A stretch of 64,000 bases of DNA from Streptomyces sp. NRRL S-31 (GTDB taxonomy: Bacteria > Actinomycetota > Actinomycetes > Streptomycetales > Streptomycetaceae), in assembly GCF_000718775.1 (NCBI RefSeq), contig NZ_JOCB01000035.1, forward strand, positions 1 through 64,000. The letters are read 5' to 3'. A model generated the notes under the pieces. The model was given only the letters and a program-made list of their open reading frames with translations, did not search any database and was not told the origin of the DNA. The translations under genes and the position numbers were made by a program. How positions within the stretch are numbered: position 1 is the first letter of the stretch; each line of letters starts with the position of its first letter. Shown here in pieces: positions 1 to 7,315 of the stretch.

Positions 1-129
1 CTGTGGGAGGGGGCGGGCTGGGTCCGGGGGCGGGGGTTGAGCGGCATGGACCACCGCTACCAGTGCGTGCCCGCCCCACCGCGGCGGCGCGCGCCCGGCC
101 CACCCGAACGGGTACGCCGGCCGCCGTGG
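1..129. other. Left-edge stretch without a recognisable gene
   Basis: These bases follow the stop codon of the minus-strand rsh gene. They are very G-rich on the plus strand and no reading frame here resembles a known protein. The stretch may hold the 3' untranslated region or terminator of rsh, but no clear stem-loop is visible. Confidence 0.5.
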
Positions 130-2508
130 TCAGGGGGCCGGGGTCTGGTGCTGTGCCCGGCCCACGTCGTACACCCCCGGCACGTCCCGCATGGCGCGCA
201 TCAGGGCCGGCAGGCGGGCCGCGTCGGGGAGCTGGAGGGTGTACGTGTGGCGCACCCGCTGCTGGCTGGGCGGTTCGACGGTGGCGGAGACGATCTCGGC
301 GCCCTCCAGGGCGATGGCCTCGGTGAGGTCGGCGAGCAGATGGGGGCGGCCGAACGATTCAGCGACCAGGGTGACCCGGCATCCGGCGGTGTCCCCCCAG
401 CGCACGCCGATCTCCGCGCGCCCCAGGTTCTTCATGTTGGCCACCACGGCGCACTCCACGCGGTGCACGGTCACCACTCCCCCGCGCACCGCGAACCCGG
501 TGATCTCGTCCGGCGGCACGGGCGTACAGCACCCGGCCAGCCGTACGGCGGCGCCGGGCCGGTCCACGAGGACGTCGGCGCGCGGGGGTCGCGGGGCGGG
601 TCCGGCGTCCGCGGGGCGCTCGGGGGGAGCGCCGGCGGCGGCGCCCGGACGGGCCGCGGGGTGGGCGGCGGCGCTCTCCCCGTCCCGTGCCGGGGCCGTA
701 CCGGGCGCGGCGGTGAGCGGGGCGCGGGTGCCGCCCGGTTCGGCCGTGCCGGTGCCGTCCGCATCGGCCGTGCCGGTGCCTCCGCCGGGGTGCGTCGCGA
801 GCCAGCGCTGGATGGCGATGCGGGCGGCCGGTGTGTGGGCGTGCTCCAGCCATTCGCGGGAGGGCTCGGAGGCCGGGTCCTGGCCCATCAGGAGCTGGAC
901 GGTGTCGCCGTCGCGCAGGACCGTGCTGAGGGTGGCGAGGCGGCCGTTGACACGGGCGCCGATGCAGGCGTGCGCGTCCTCGCCGTACTGGGCGTAGGCG
1001 GCGTCCACGCAGGTGGCGCCCTCGGGCAGGCCGAGTGCGCCACCGTCGGGGCGGAAGACGGTGATCTCCCGGTCCTGGGCGAGGTCCTCGCGCAGGGTGG
1101 ACCAGAAGGTGTCGGGGTCGGGGGCGGCCTGCTGCCAGTCGAGGAGGCGGGAGAGCCAGCCGGGGCGGGTGGGGTCGACGCGCTCGCCGTCGGCGGAGGA
1201 ACCGGCGGCGGGGGAACCGGCGGCGGCCGGGTCGGACGCGGAGGTGCCGGAAGCGGAGGCGTCGGCCGCGGGGGCGTCGGCCGCGGGGGCGTCGGCCGCG
1301 GGGGCGTCGGCCGCGGGCGCGTACGGGTTGCCGAGGGCGACGACGCCGGCCTCGGCGACCTTGTGCATCTGGTGGGTGCGGATGAGGACTTCGACGACCT
1401 GGCCGTCCGGCCGGGCGACGGCGGTGTGCAGGGACTGGTAGAGGTTGAACTTCGGTACGGCGATGAAGTCCTTGAACTCCGAGACCACCGGCGTCATACA
1501 GGTGTGCAGTTCACCGAGGACGGCGTAACAGTCCGCGTCCTCGTTCACCAGCACCAGCAGGCGGCCGAAGTCGGCGCCGCGCAGGCGGCCGCGCTTGCGG
1601 GACACTCGGTGGACGGAGACGAAGTGCCGGGGCCGGATGAGGACTTCGGCCGGGATGTCGGCCTCGCGGAGCACGCCCCGCACCTCCTCGGCCACCTCGG
1701 CGAGCGGGTCGCCGGAGCGGGCGGCGTTCTCCGCGATCAGCTCGCGGGTGCGCGCGCACTCCTCCGGGCAGAGGATGGCGAAGACCAGGTCCTCCAGTTC
1801 CGTCTTCAGGGCCTGCACGCCGAGGCGCTCGGCGAGCGGGATGAGGACGTCCCGGGTGACCTTGGCGATCCGCGCCTGTTTCTCGGGGCGCATCACGCCG
1901 AGGGTGCGCATGTTGTGCAGGCGGTCGGCGAGTTTGATCGACATCACGCGCACGTCGTTGCCGGTGGCGACGAGCATCTTGCGGAAGGTCTCCGGCTCGG
2001 CGGCGGCTCCGTAGTCGACCTTCTCCAGCTTCGTGACCCCGTCGACCAGGTAACGCACCTCCTCGCCGAACTGCTCCCGCACCTGGTCCAGCGTCACCTC
2101 GGTGTCCTCGACCGTGTCGTGCAGCAGGGAGGCCGTCAGGGTCGTGGTCTCGGCGCCGAGTTCGGCGAGGATCAGGGTCACGGCGAGCGGGTGCGTGATG
2201 TACGGCTCGCCGCTCTTGCGCATCTGGCCGCGGTGCGAGGACTCCGCCAGCACATAGGCCCGGCGCAACGGTTCGAGGTCGGCGTCGGGATGGTGGGCGC
2301 GGTGGGCCTCCACCACGTGGCTGATCGCGTCCGGCAGCTTGTCGCGGGCGGCGGGGCCGAGCAGGGCGGCCCGGCCCAGCCGGCGCAGATCGATCCGCGG
2401 CCGGGACTTCCTGCGCGACGCCGCGGGCGCCGCGGACGCTGTGAGCGCCTGCGACACCGTGGGCGCTACCGGACCAGCGGTCGCAGGGTTCGTGGCCTCC
2501 GCACTCAT
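130..2508 (-). CDS. rshA: RelA/SpoT homologue (RSH), hydrolase-intact (p)ppGpp enzyme
   Basis: A 792-residue RSH protein that should set the level of the stringent-response alarmone (p)ppGpp. Domain order: HD hydrolase (about residues 60-245; HRGQMRKSGEPYITHP near 92, LLHDTVEDT with HD at 130-131, KLADRLHNM near 192), synthetase (about 290-395), a low-complexity APAAD insert (about 399-418), TGS (480-545), the conserved double-Cys segment CCTPVPPDEI, and a C-terminal ACT domain (about 715-790). The hydrolase motifs are canonical. The synthetase departs from consensus: the usual Asp-Leu-Val-Gly-Ile-Arg reads ADFGRLLVLV, EVQIR reads EVLIR, and the AHW that follows is lost. The ATG at 2508 is preceded by GGAGGTGCCC at ideal distance; the longer start at 2616 has a poorly placed site. 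The position beside dapF matches S. coelicolor rshA (SCO5794), the second RSH next to relA, from memory. Confidence 0.93.
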   Translation of the reverse strand: MSAEATNPATAGPVAPTVSQALTASAAPAASRRKSRPRIDLRRLGRAALLGPAARDKLPDAISHVVEAHRAHHPDADLEPLRRAYVLAESSHRGQMRKSGEPYITHPLAVTLILAELGAETTTLTASLLHDTVEDTEVTLDQVREQFGEEVRYLVDGVTKLEKVDYGAAAEPETFRKMLVATGNDVRVMSIKLADRLHNMRTLGVMRPEKQARIAKVTRDVLIPLAERLGVQALKTELEDLVFAILCPEECARTRELIAENAARSGDPLAEVAEEVRGVLREADIPAEVLIRPRHFVSVHRVSRKRGRLRGADFGRLLVLVNEDADCYAVLGELHTCMTPVVSEFKDFIAVPKFNLYQSLHTAVARPDGQVVEVLIRTHQMHKVAEAGVVALGNPYAPAADAPAADAPAADAPAADASASGTSASDPAAAGSPAAGSSADGERVDPTRPGWLSRLLDWQQAAPDPDTFWSTLREDLAQDREITVFRPDGGALGLPEGATCVDAAYAQYGEDAHACIGARVNGRLATLSTVLRDGDTVQLLMGQDPASEPSREWLEHAHTPAARIAIQRWLATHPGGGTGTADADGTGTAEPGGTRAPLTAAPGTAPARDGESAAAHPAARPGAAAGAPPERPADAGPAPRPPRADVLVDRPGAAVRLAGCCTPVPPDEITGFAVRGGVVTVHRVECAVVANMKNLGRAEIGVRWGDTAGCRVTLVAESFGRPHLLADLTEAIALEGAEIVSATVEPPSQQRVRHTYTLQLPDAARLPALMRAMRDVPGVYDVGRAQHQTPAP
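1258..1319 (-). repeat. 15-bp tandem repeat inside rshA (APAAD x4)
   Basis: Four direct copies of a 15-bp unit containing GGCGTCGGCCGCGGG on the plus strand encode the pentapeptide APAAD in the interdomain linker of the RSH protein, just after the synthetase domain. The period is a multiple of three, so copy-number changes keep the frame. Confidence 0.85.
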
Positions 2509-2692
2509 GGGCACCTCCGGCTCGTGGACCGGCGGACGGAACCCAGGGCACGCGCGGCTCGGGGATGGCTGCGCTCCCCCGTCCGTGCCGGTGCTTGATG
2601 CTACCGAGCCCATCACGTGCGACCGACCGCCTCCCGCCGAGCGTGAAACGGATCACTCGTTCGAGCGACGGGAACGAGGTTTAGATTTTCGG

Positions 2693-3562
2693 TCAGCCGA
2701 ACGTGTGGGCCAGTTGGTCCGCATCGATCTCGCCCTCGGCGACGATCACCGCGGGTCCGGTCATCTCGATCTCGCCGTCGGTCCGCTCGGTGATGACCAG
2801 GCGCCCGCCGGGCACGTCGACGGTGTACGTCGCCGGGGTGCCGGTGACGGCGGGGTCGGTGCCGTCACGGCGGGCGGTCGCCACGGCGACGGCGCAGGCG
2901 CCCGTGCCGCACGAGCGGGTCTCGCCGGAGCCGCGCTCGTGCACGCGCATGGCGACGTGCCGGGGACCGCGGTCGACGACGAACTCGACGTTCACGCCGT
3001 CCGGGTAGCTGGCCACCGGGCTGACCGGGGGCGCGGTGAACAGGTCGCCGGCGTGCGCCAGGTCGGCCACGAAGGCCACCGCGTGCGGGTTGCCCATGTT
3101 GACGTTCCGCGCGGGCCAGCTGTGCTCGCCGACGCTCACCGTGACGTCCCCCTCGGGCAGGCGGGCGCGGCCCATGCCGACGGTGACGTCGCCGTCCTTG
3201 GCGATGTGGACGGTCTTCACTCCCGCGCGCGTGGCGATCGTGTGGTCACCTTCGGCCACATGTCCGGCGTGCTGGAGGTAGCGGGCGAACACACGCACGC
3301 CGTTGCCGCACATCTCGGCGACCGAACCGTCGCCGTTGCGGTAGTCCATGAACCACTCGGCCTCGTCGGCCATCGCCCGCGCCTCCGGGTGCGCCGCGGA
3401 CCGCACCACGTGCAGCACCCCGTCACCGCCGATGCCCGCCCGGCGGTCGCACAGGGCGGCTACGGCGGCCGGGGACAGGTCGAGGGCGTTCTCGGGATCC
3501 GGCACGATCACGAAGTCGTTCTCGGTGCCGTGTCCCTTGAGGAAGGCGATCCGTGTGCTCAT
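2693..3562 (-). CDS. dapF: Diaminopimelate epimerase
   Basis: A 289-residue DapF that converts LL- to meso-diaminopimelate without cofactor, the last step before lysine and a source of peptidoglycan precursor. Streptomyces uses LL-DAP in its wall, so the meso form mainly feeds lysine synthesis. Both catalytic cysteine motifs are visible: EMCGNGVRVFARYL (first Cys, N-terminal half) and TRSCGTGACAVAVA (second Cys). The N-terminus FLKGHGTENDFV and the GIGGDGVL loop are family-typical, and the length is normal. Start ATG at 3562. It lies downstream of and on the same strand as a small membrane protein gene and miaA, a usual Streptomyces arrangement. Confidence 0.97.
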   Translation of the reverse strand: MSTRIAFLKGHGTENDFVIVPDPENALDLSPAAVAALCDRRAGIGGDGVLHVVRSAAHPEARAMADEAEWFMDYRNGDGSVAEMCGNGVRVFARYLQHAGHVAEGDHTIATRAGVKTVHIAKDGDVTVGMGRARLPEGDVTVSVGEHSWPARNVNMGNPHAVAFVADLAHAGDLFTAPPVSPVASYPDGVNVEFVVDRGPRHVAMRVHERGSGETRSCGTGACAVAVATARRDGTDPAVTGTPATYTVDVPGGRLVITERTDGEIEMTGPAVIVAEGEIDADQLAHTFG

Positions 3563-3660
3563 CCCTCGATCGTACGGGAGCGCCCCGCCGACGGGCCGCG
3601 GGAAGCGGGGCCATACGGGACGGCGGGGCGGTGGGGGTGCGAGCGGGTCCGGGCCCGACA

Positions 3661-3694
3661 GGTCCGGGCGGGTCCGGGCGGGTCCGGGCGGGTC
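3661..3694. repeat. 10-bp tandem repeat between dapF and the upstream membrane gene
   Basis: The unit GGTCCGGGCG is repeated three times in tandem, followed by a partial copy, and runs into the stop codon of the minus-strand membrane protein gene at 3693. The function is unknown; it may affect the 3' end of that transcript. Confidence 0.8.
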
Positions 3695-4469
3695 AGCGGA
3701 GCCGGGCCACCCGCCATACGGCGAGCACCACGACCACGATCACCAGCAGGACGTAACCGAGTACGACCCGCCAGTCCGGGCGGCGGCCCGATCCCCGCGA
3801 CGGCAGGCCCGGCCAGGTGTAGCCGACCCGGCGGGCGGCCATCATGCCCCAGCCCGCCGCGCAGGAGCAGATCAGCAGACCGAGCATGGCGATGACCGCG
3901 CCGCTGTCGCCGAAGTCGAAGGCGAGCGGGAAGGCGAACATCAGGGAGCCGACGGCGGCGAGGGCCACGATGGGCGCGAGCTGCCAGATCCGCAGCCGGC
4001 GCTGCGGGCGCAGCTCGACCTCGACCTCCGGCCCGCTCGGATACATCTCCTCGGGCGCGGGTCCGTCGGCGGTGACCCCGCCCGTGGTGTCGTCGGGCCC
4101 GTCGTCGGCGAGGCGGTCCCCGGGCAGCCGGTCGTCGGCCAGCGGGACGCCGGCCGGCCGACCGTGCGGCGGGCCGGTCTCGCGCGGCCCGTCCGCCGCG
4201 CCCGGCGCGTCCGTGTCCGCGGCCTCCAGGAGCAGGCCGTCCGTGAGCAGGCCGTCCGGGAGCAGGCTGCTGGTACGCACCGCTTTGTCGCGCATCGCGT
4301 TGTCGTGCACCGTGGTGTCGTGCGCGGCGTCGGCGTGCGGCCCGTCGGCGTGCGGCCCGGGGACCCGGGGTCGGTCGTCGCCCGGGCGGTCTCCGCTCCC
4401 GCCGGGGTCGTCACTCCCGCTGGTGACGTGCTCGGCGCCCTGTGCGGTGTCGCGAGGGCCGGCCTCCAT
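3693..4469 (-). CDS. Membrane protein with disordered N-terminus, function unknown
   Basis: About 258 residues. The first 140 or so are acidic and rich in Asp, Gly and Pro with short repeats (ADGPHADA, DNAMRDKA, PDGLLTDGLLL) and look disordered. The C-terminal third has three hydrophobic segments (around APIVALAAVGSLMFAFPLA, AVIAMLGLLICSCAAGWGMM and VVLGYVLLVIVVVVLAVW). A TTG at 4487 and a GTG at 4475 are also in frame, but GGGAGGG at about 4480-4486 is best spaced for the ATG at 4469, which is chosen. It sits between miaA and dapF. No enzymatic motif is seen. It resembles conserved Streptomyces membrane proteins of this locus but the role is not known to me. Confidence 0.8.
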   Translation of the reverse strand: MEAGPRDTAQGAEHVTSGSDDPGGSGDRPGDDRPRVPGPHADGPHADAAHDTTVHDNAMRDKAVRTSSLLPDGLLTDGLLLEAADTDAPGAADGPRETGPPHGRPAGVPLADDRLPGDRLADDGPDDTTGGVTADGPAPEEMYPSGPEVEVELRPQRRLRIWQLAPIVALAAVGSLMFAFPLAFDFGDSGAVIAMLGLLICSCAAGWGMMAARRVGYTWPGLPSRGSGRRPDWRVVLGYVLLVIVVVVLAVWRVARLR

Positions 4470-4576
4470 CGCCACGCGCCCTCCCAACTAGGCTCCACTT
4501 GGTCGATCGAAGCTCGATGATGGCACGGCGCCGATGGCCGCGAAGACCGGCGGCGCATCCCGATGCCATGACGTGA

Positions 4577-5515
4577 TCAGGCTGTAACCGGTCGTTCGAC
4601 CAACGCCAGGGCCTGCTGCGGAAGTTCCCCGCGGTCCGCCACGGCCCCACTCAACCAGTGCACCCGGGGATCCCGCCTGAACCATGAATCCTGGCGGCGC
4701 GCGAAGCGCTTGGTGGCACGTACGGTCTCCGCCCGTGCTTCCGCTTCGGTGCATTCACCGGCCAGCGCGGCGAGTACCTGCTGGTAGCCGAGCGCGCGCG
4801 ACGCCGTGCGCCCCGCGCGCAGGCCCTGCGCCTCCAGGGCGCGCACCTCGTCCACGAGACCCGCCTCCCACATCCGGTCGACGCGCCGCGCGATGCGGTC
4901 GTCCAGTTCCGGACGGGCCACGTCGACGCCGATCTGGACGGTGTCGTAGAAGGAGTCATGGCCGGGCAGATTGGCCGTGAAGGGCTGGCCGGTGATCTCG
5001 ATCACCTCCAGCGCGCGGACGATGCGGCGGCCGTTGCCCGGCAGGATCGCGCGGGCCGCCTCGGGGTCGGCGGCGGCCAGCCGGGCATGCAGCGCGCCCG
5101 GGCCGCGCAGCGTCAGCTCCTCCTCCAGGCGGGCCCGGACCTCGGGGTCGGTGCCCGGGAACTCCAGGTTGTCGACGGCTCCGCGGACGTACAGGCCGGA
5201 ACCGCCGACCAGGACCGGCCAGCGGCCCTCGGCGAGCAGCGCGTCGATCCGCGCGCGGGCCAGTCTCTGGTACTCGGCGACCGAGGCGGTGACCGTCACG
5301 TCCCAGATGTCCAGCAGGTGGTGCGGGATGCCGCCGCGCTCCTCGGGCGTCAGTTTGGCGGTACCGATGTCCATCCCTCGGTACAGCTGCATGGAGTCGG
5401 CGTTGACGACCTCCCCGCCGAGCTGCTGGGCCAGGAAGACGCCCAGATCGGACTTTCCGGCCGCGGTGGGTCCGACGACGGCGATGACGCGGGGGGCGGG
5501 GGGTGCACTGCTCAC
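4577..5515 (-). CDS. miaA: tRNA dimethylallyltransferase
   Basis: 312 residues. Transfers the dimethylallyl group of DMAPP to N6 of A37 in tRNAs reading UNN codons; MiaB (encoded at 7316-8845) then methylthiolates the product. Visible motifs: P-loop VVGPTAAGKSDLG at the N-terminus, DSMQLYRGMDIGTAKL (substrate Asp and tRNA contacts), PHHLLDIWDV, VLVGGSGLYVRG and the C-terminal RQDSWFRRD. The frame is open to 5713, but homology begins at the GTG at 5515, giving the family's usual length; a GGGAGG lies about 15 bases upstream, a little far. In Streptomyces the bldA leucine tRNA needs this modification, so miaA bears on development (established for S. coelicolor, not shown here). Confidence 0.95.
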   Translation of the reverse strand: MSSAPPAPRVIAVVGPTAAGKSDLGVFLAQQLGGEVVNADSMQLYRGMDIGTAKLTPEERGGIPHHLLDIWDVTVTASVAEYQRLARARIDALLAEGRWPVLVGGSGLYVRGAVDNLEFPGTDPEVRARLEEELTLRGPGALHARLAAADPEAARAILPGNGRRIVRALEVIEITGQPFTANLPGHDSFYDTVQIGVDVARPELDDRIARRVDRMWEAGLVDEVRALEAQGLRAGRTASRALGYQQVLAALAGECTEAEARAETVRATKRFARRQDSWFRRDPRVHWLSGAVADRGELPQQALALVERPVTA

Positions 5516-5697
5516 CGCACCAGTCTCGCAAACCTCCCGGCGGGCTCTCGAACGAGCTACGTGACGGCACGGGTCCGGGTTCGTTGCCCGTGGCGTGATG
5601 CCGTCTGCGGGCAGCCGGAGGCGGTGACCCGGGCGGCGCAACCGTACGCACCGGGCGACGCGGGAATTCGCCCGCGCGAGTACCGTATGGAGTGGAT
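5516..5697. promoter_or_regulatory. Divergent intergenic region miaA / 5698 gene
   Basis: 182 bases between divergent starts, presumably holding both promoters. TACCGTATGGAG just before the plus-strand start includes the GGAG ribosome site (5689-5692). No convincing operator was recognised. Confidence 0.4.
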
Positions 5698-6030
5698 ATG
5701 GGCGTGTTTGCACGGCTTCTCGGCAGGTCGAAGGCGACTCCGGAGGCGTCGGACGCGTCGGCGCCCGCCGGCACGGAGCCGGCCGGGGCCGGGGCGGAGC
5801 GGACGTACCGGACGGAGTCGGCGGAGGCGAGGGAAGCCGGGGCGGTGCAGGCGGCGGAGACGACGGCTACGACGGATGCGGCCGGGAACGGGCGCGCGGT
5901 CGAGGTCGTGCGGTCGGCCGCCGGCGGGGACGGCGGTACGGACACCGGGTCCGAGGGTGCCGGGATTCCCCGGCAGCAGTCCGCCGGGGAGGTCGCCGAC
6001 AGCGCGGCCGGCGAGGACGCCCGCAGGTAA
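5698..6030 (+). CDS. Small hydrophilic protein of unknown function
   Basis: 110 residues. The first dozen (MGVFARLLGRSK) are basic and amphipathic; the rest is Ala/Glu/Thr/Gly-rich and probably disordered (APAGTEPAGAGAERTYRTES and onward). No domain is recognised. GGAG at 5689-5692 supports the ATG at 5698 over the in-frame GTG at 5692. It lies 24 bases upstream of the MT0933-type antitoxin-like gene and is probably co-transcribed. Similar short proteins beginning MGxFxRLxGRSK occur beside miaA in streptomycetes. It is not a recognisable toxin. Confidence 0.7.
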   Translation: MGVFARLLGRSKATPEASDASAPAGTEPAGAGAERTYRTESAEAREAGAVQAAETTATTDAAGNGRAVEVVRSAAGGDGGTDTGSEGAGIPRQQSAGEVADSAAGEDARR

Positions 6031-6054
6031 TTGGCCCGCGAGGGAAGGTGGACC

Positions 6055-6333
6055 ATGGGTCTGATGGACAACATGAAGGCCAAGCTGGGCCCGGCCAGGG
6101 ACAAGGTGTCGGACCTCGCGCGGCAGCATGGGGACAAGGTCCAGCACGGGATCGACAAGGCCGCGAAGGCCGTCGACGAGCGGACCAAGGGCAAGTACAG
6201 CGACAAGATCCACGCGGGCACCGGGAAGGCCAAGGAGGCCATGGACCGCCTCGCGCACAAGAGCGGCCCGGACGCGACGCCCCCCGACCCGATGACCCCG
6301 ACCCACCCGGAGGGACCGCCGCCGACTTCGTGA
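6055..6333 (+). CDS. MT0933-type antitoxin-like protein
   Basis: 92 residues, lysine-rich and helical: MGLMDNMKAKLGPARDKVSD, then HGDKVQHGIDKAAKAVDE and KGKYSDKI. This pattern matches the MT0933-like antitoxin family (Pfam family recalled from memory), common as single genes in actinomycetes. AAGGTGG sits just before the ATG at 6055; an upstream in-frame start at 6031 lacks a site. No partner toxin is adjacent: the gene before it encodes a disordered protein and the next gene is convergent. A stress or DNA-associated role is as likely as a true antitoxin one. Confidence 0.75.
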   Translation: MGLMDNMKAKLGPARDKVSDLARQHGDKVQHGIDKAAKAVDERTKGKYSDKIHAGTGKAKEAMDRLAHKSGPDATPPDPMTPTHPEGPPPTS

Positions 6334-6341
6334 ACACCGAC

Positions 6342-6376
6342 ACGTGGGCGCCCCGGCGTGCGCGGGGCGCCCACGT
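6342..6376. terminator. Bidirectional hairpin terminator
   Basis: A perfect 14-bp stem (ACGTGGGCGCCCCG at 6342-6355 and CGGGGCGCCCACGT at 6363-6376) with a 7-base loop. It lies between the convergent antitoxin-like gene and the LigB-fold gene. There is no U-tract, as is common in Streptomyces. Confidence 0.85.
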
Positions 6377-6401
6377 CCGCGCCCGGGGCGCACGAGCGAG
6401 G

Positions 6402-7115
6402 TCAGGACCAGGTCGCCACCACGTAGCCCACGCCGTACGGTGCGTCCTCGTACAGCAGGGCGCCGGTGAGGTCGGTGCCCCCGGCCGCGCCGGCCAGGAT
6501 CTGCCAGGGCGCGCGGCCGGCGGCCTTGAGTTCGCGGGCGAGCCCGGGGTCCAGCGCCTCCAGCGCCGTCACGTCCGCCGCCCCCAGCGCCCGCGCGACC
6601 GCCGCGTCGAAGGGCGCCGCCCGTTCGTCCAGGTATCCCGGCGCCTTGACCGTGCGGCAGGCGCTGGCGTCTCCCATCACCAGCAGCGCCACCCGGTCGG
6701 CCCGGCCGGCCAGTTCCCGGCCGGCCTCGGCGCACCGCTCGGGCTCCAGCGTCTCCGCGACGCCGAGGCCCTCGATCGGGGCGTCGGCCCAGCCGGTCCG
6801 CTCCAGCAGCCAGGCGCCTACGGCCAGCGAGGTCGGCAGCTCCCGCTCCGGTGCGGGCCCGGCGGCGGTGCCCAGGTGTACGTCCAAACTCACCCCGAAC
6901 CCGCGGAAGGTGCCGGGGGCGCCCTGTGGGAACGCGCCGAGCCCGGCCCGGTCGGCGGTGCCGACGACCACCAGCAGGTCGGGGCGGGCGGCGGCGAGCA
7001 CACCGAGCGCGTCCGAGCAGGCGGCGCGCGCGACGTCCAGCTCTGGCGCGGCGCCCGCGGCGACCTCGGGCACGAGCAGCGGCGGGCAGGGGCAGACGGC
7101 GGCGGCGACAAGCAT
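6402..7115 (-). CDS. LigB/class III extradiol dioxygenase-fold protein
   Basis: 237 residues resembling the catalytic subunit fold of class III extradiol ring-cleavage dioxygenases (MLVAAAVCPCPPLLVPE at the N-terminus, LLVVVGTAD, VALLVMGDASACR, C-terminal APYGVGYVVATWS). In active members the N-terminal motif usually reads H-P-P and supplies a metal histidine; here it reads C-P-P, so metal binding may be lost or altered. The ATG at 7115 starts the homologous region; 35 additional upstream codons are low-complexity repeats (RCSPGRCSPDRC). It follows miaB on the same strand. The role is unknown; streptomycetes commonly carry it beside miaB. Confidence 0.8.
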   Translation of the reverse strand: MLVAAAVCPCPPLLVPEVAAGAAPELDVARAACSDALGVLAAARPDLLVVVGTADRAGLGAFPQGAPGTFRGFGVSLDVHLGTAAGPAPERELPTSLAVGAWLLERTGWADAPIEGLGVAETLEPERCAEAGRELAGRADRVALLVMGDASACRTVKAPGYLDERAAPFDAAVARALGAADVTALEALDPGLARELKAAGRAPWQILAGAAGGTDLTGALLYEDAPYGVGYVVATWS

Positions 7116-7171
7116 GATCGGCAGCGTAACCCCACCGGCGAACCGGCCGGGTGCCGGTCCGCCACCGGCGC

Positions 7172-7201
7172 ACCGGTCGGGTGAACACCGGCCGGGTGAA
7201 C
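7172..7201. repeat. 15-bp direct repeat pair
   Basis: Two adjacent copies of ACCGG(T/C)CGGGTGAAC at 7172-7186 and 7187-7201, with a more diverged third near 7223-7240. They lie in the 200-base gap between miaB and the LigB-fold gene and explain the false CSPGRCSPDR repeat in the upstream extension of that frame. Confidence 0.7.
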
Positions 7202-7315
7202 ACCTTGCGGGCGAGCGCAACGGACCCGGATGAACACCGTCCGGGCGAGCTCGGCCGGGTCGCCGTCACCGACGGACGCGGCCCGCTCGACGGGTCACCC
7301 CCCGGCGCGCGGACC

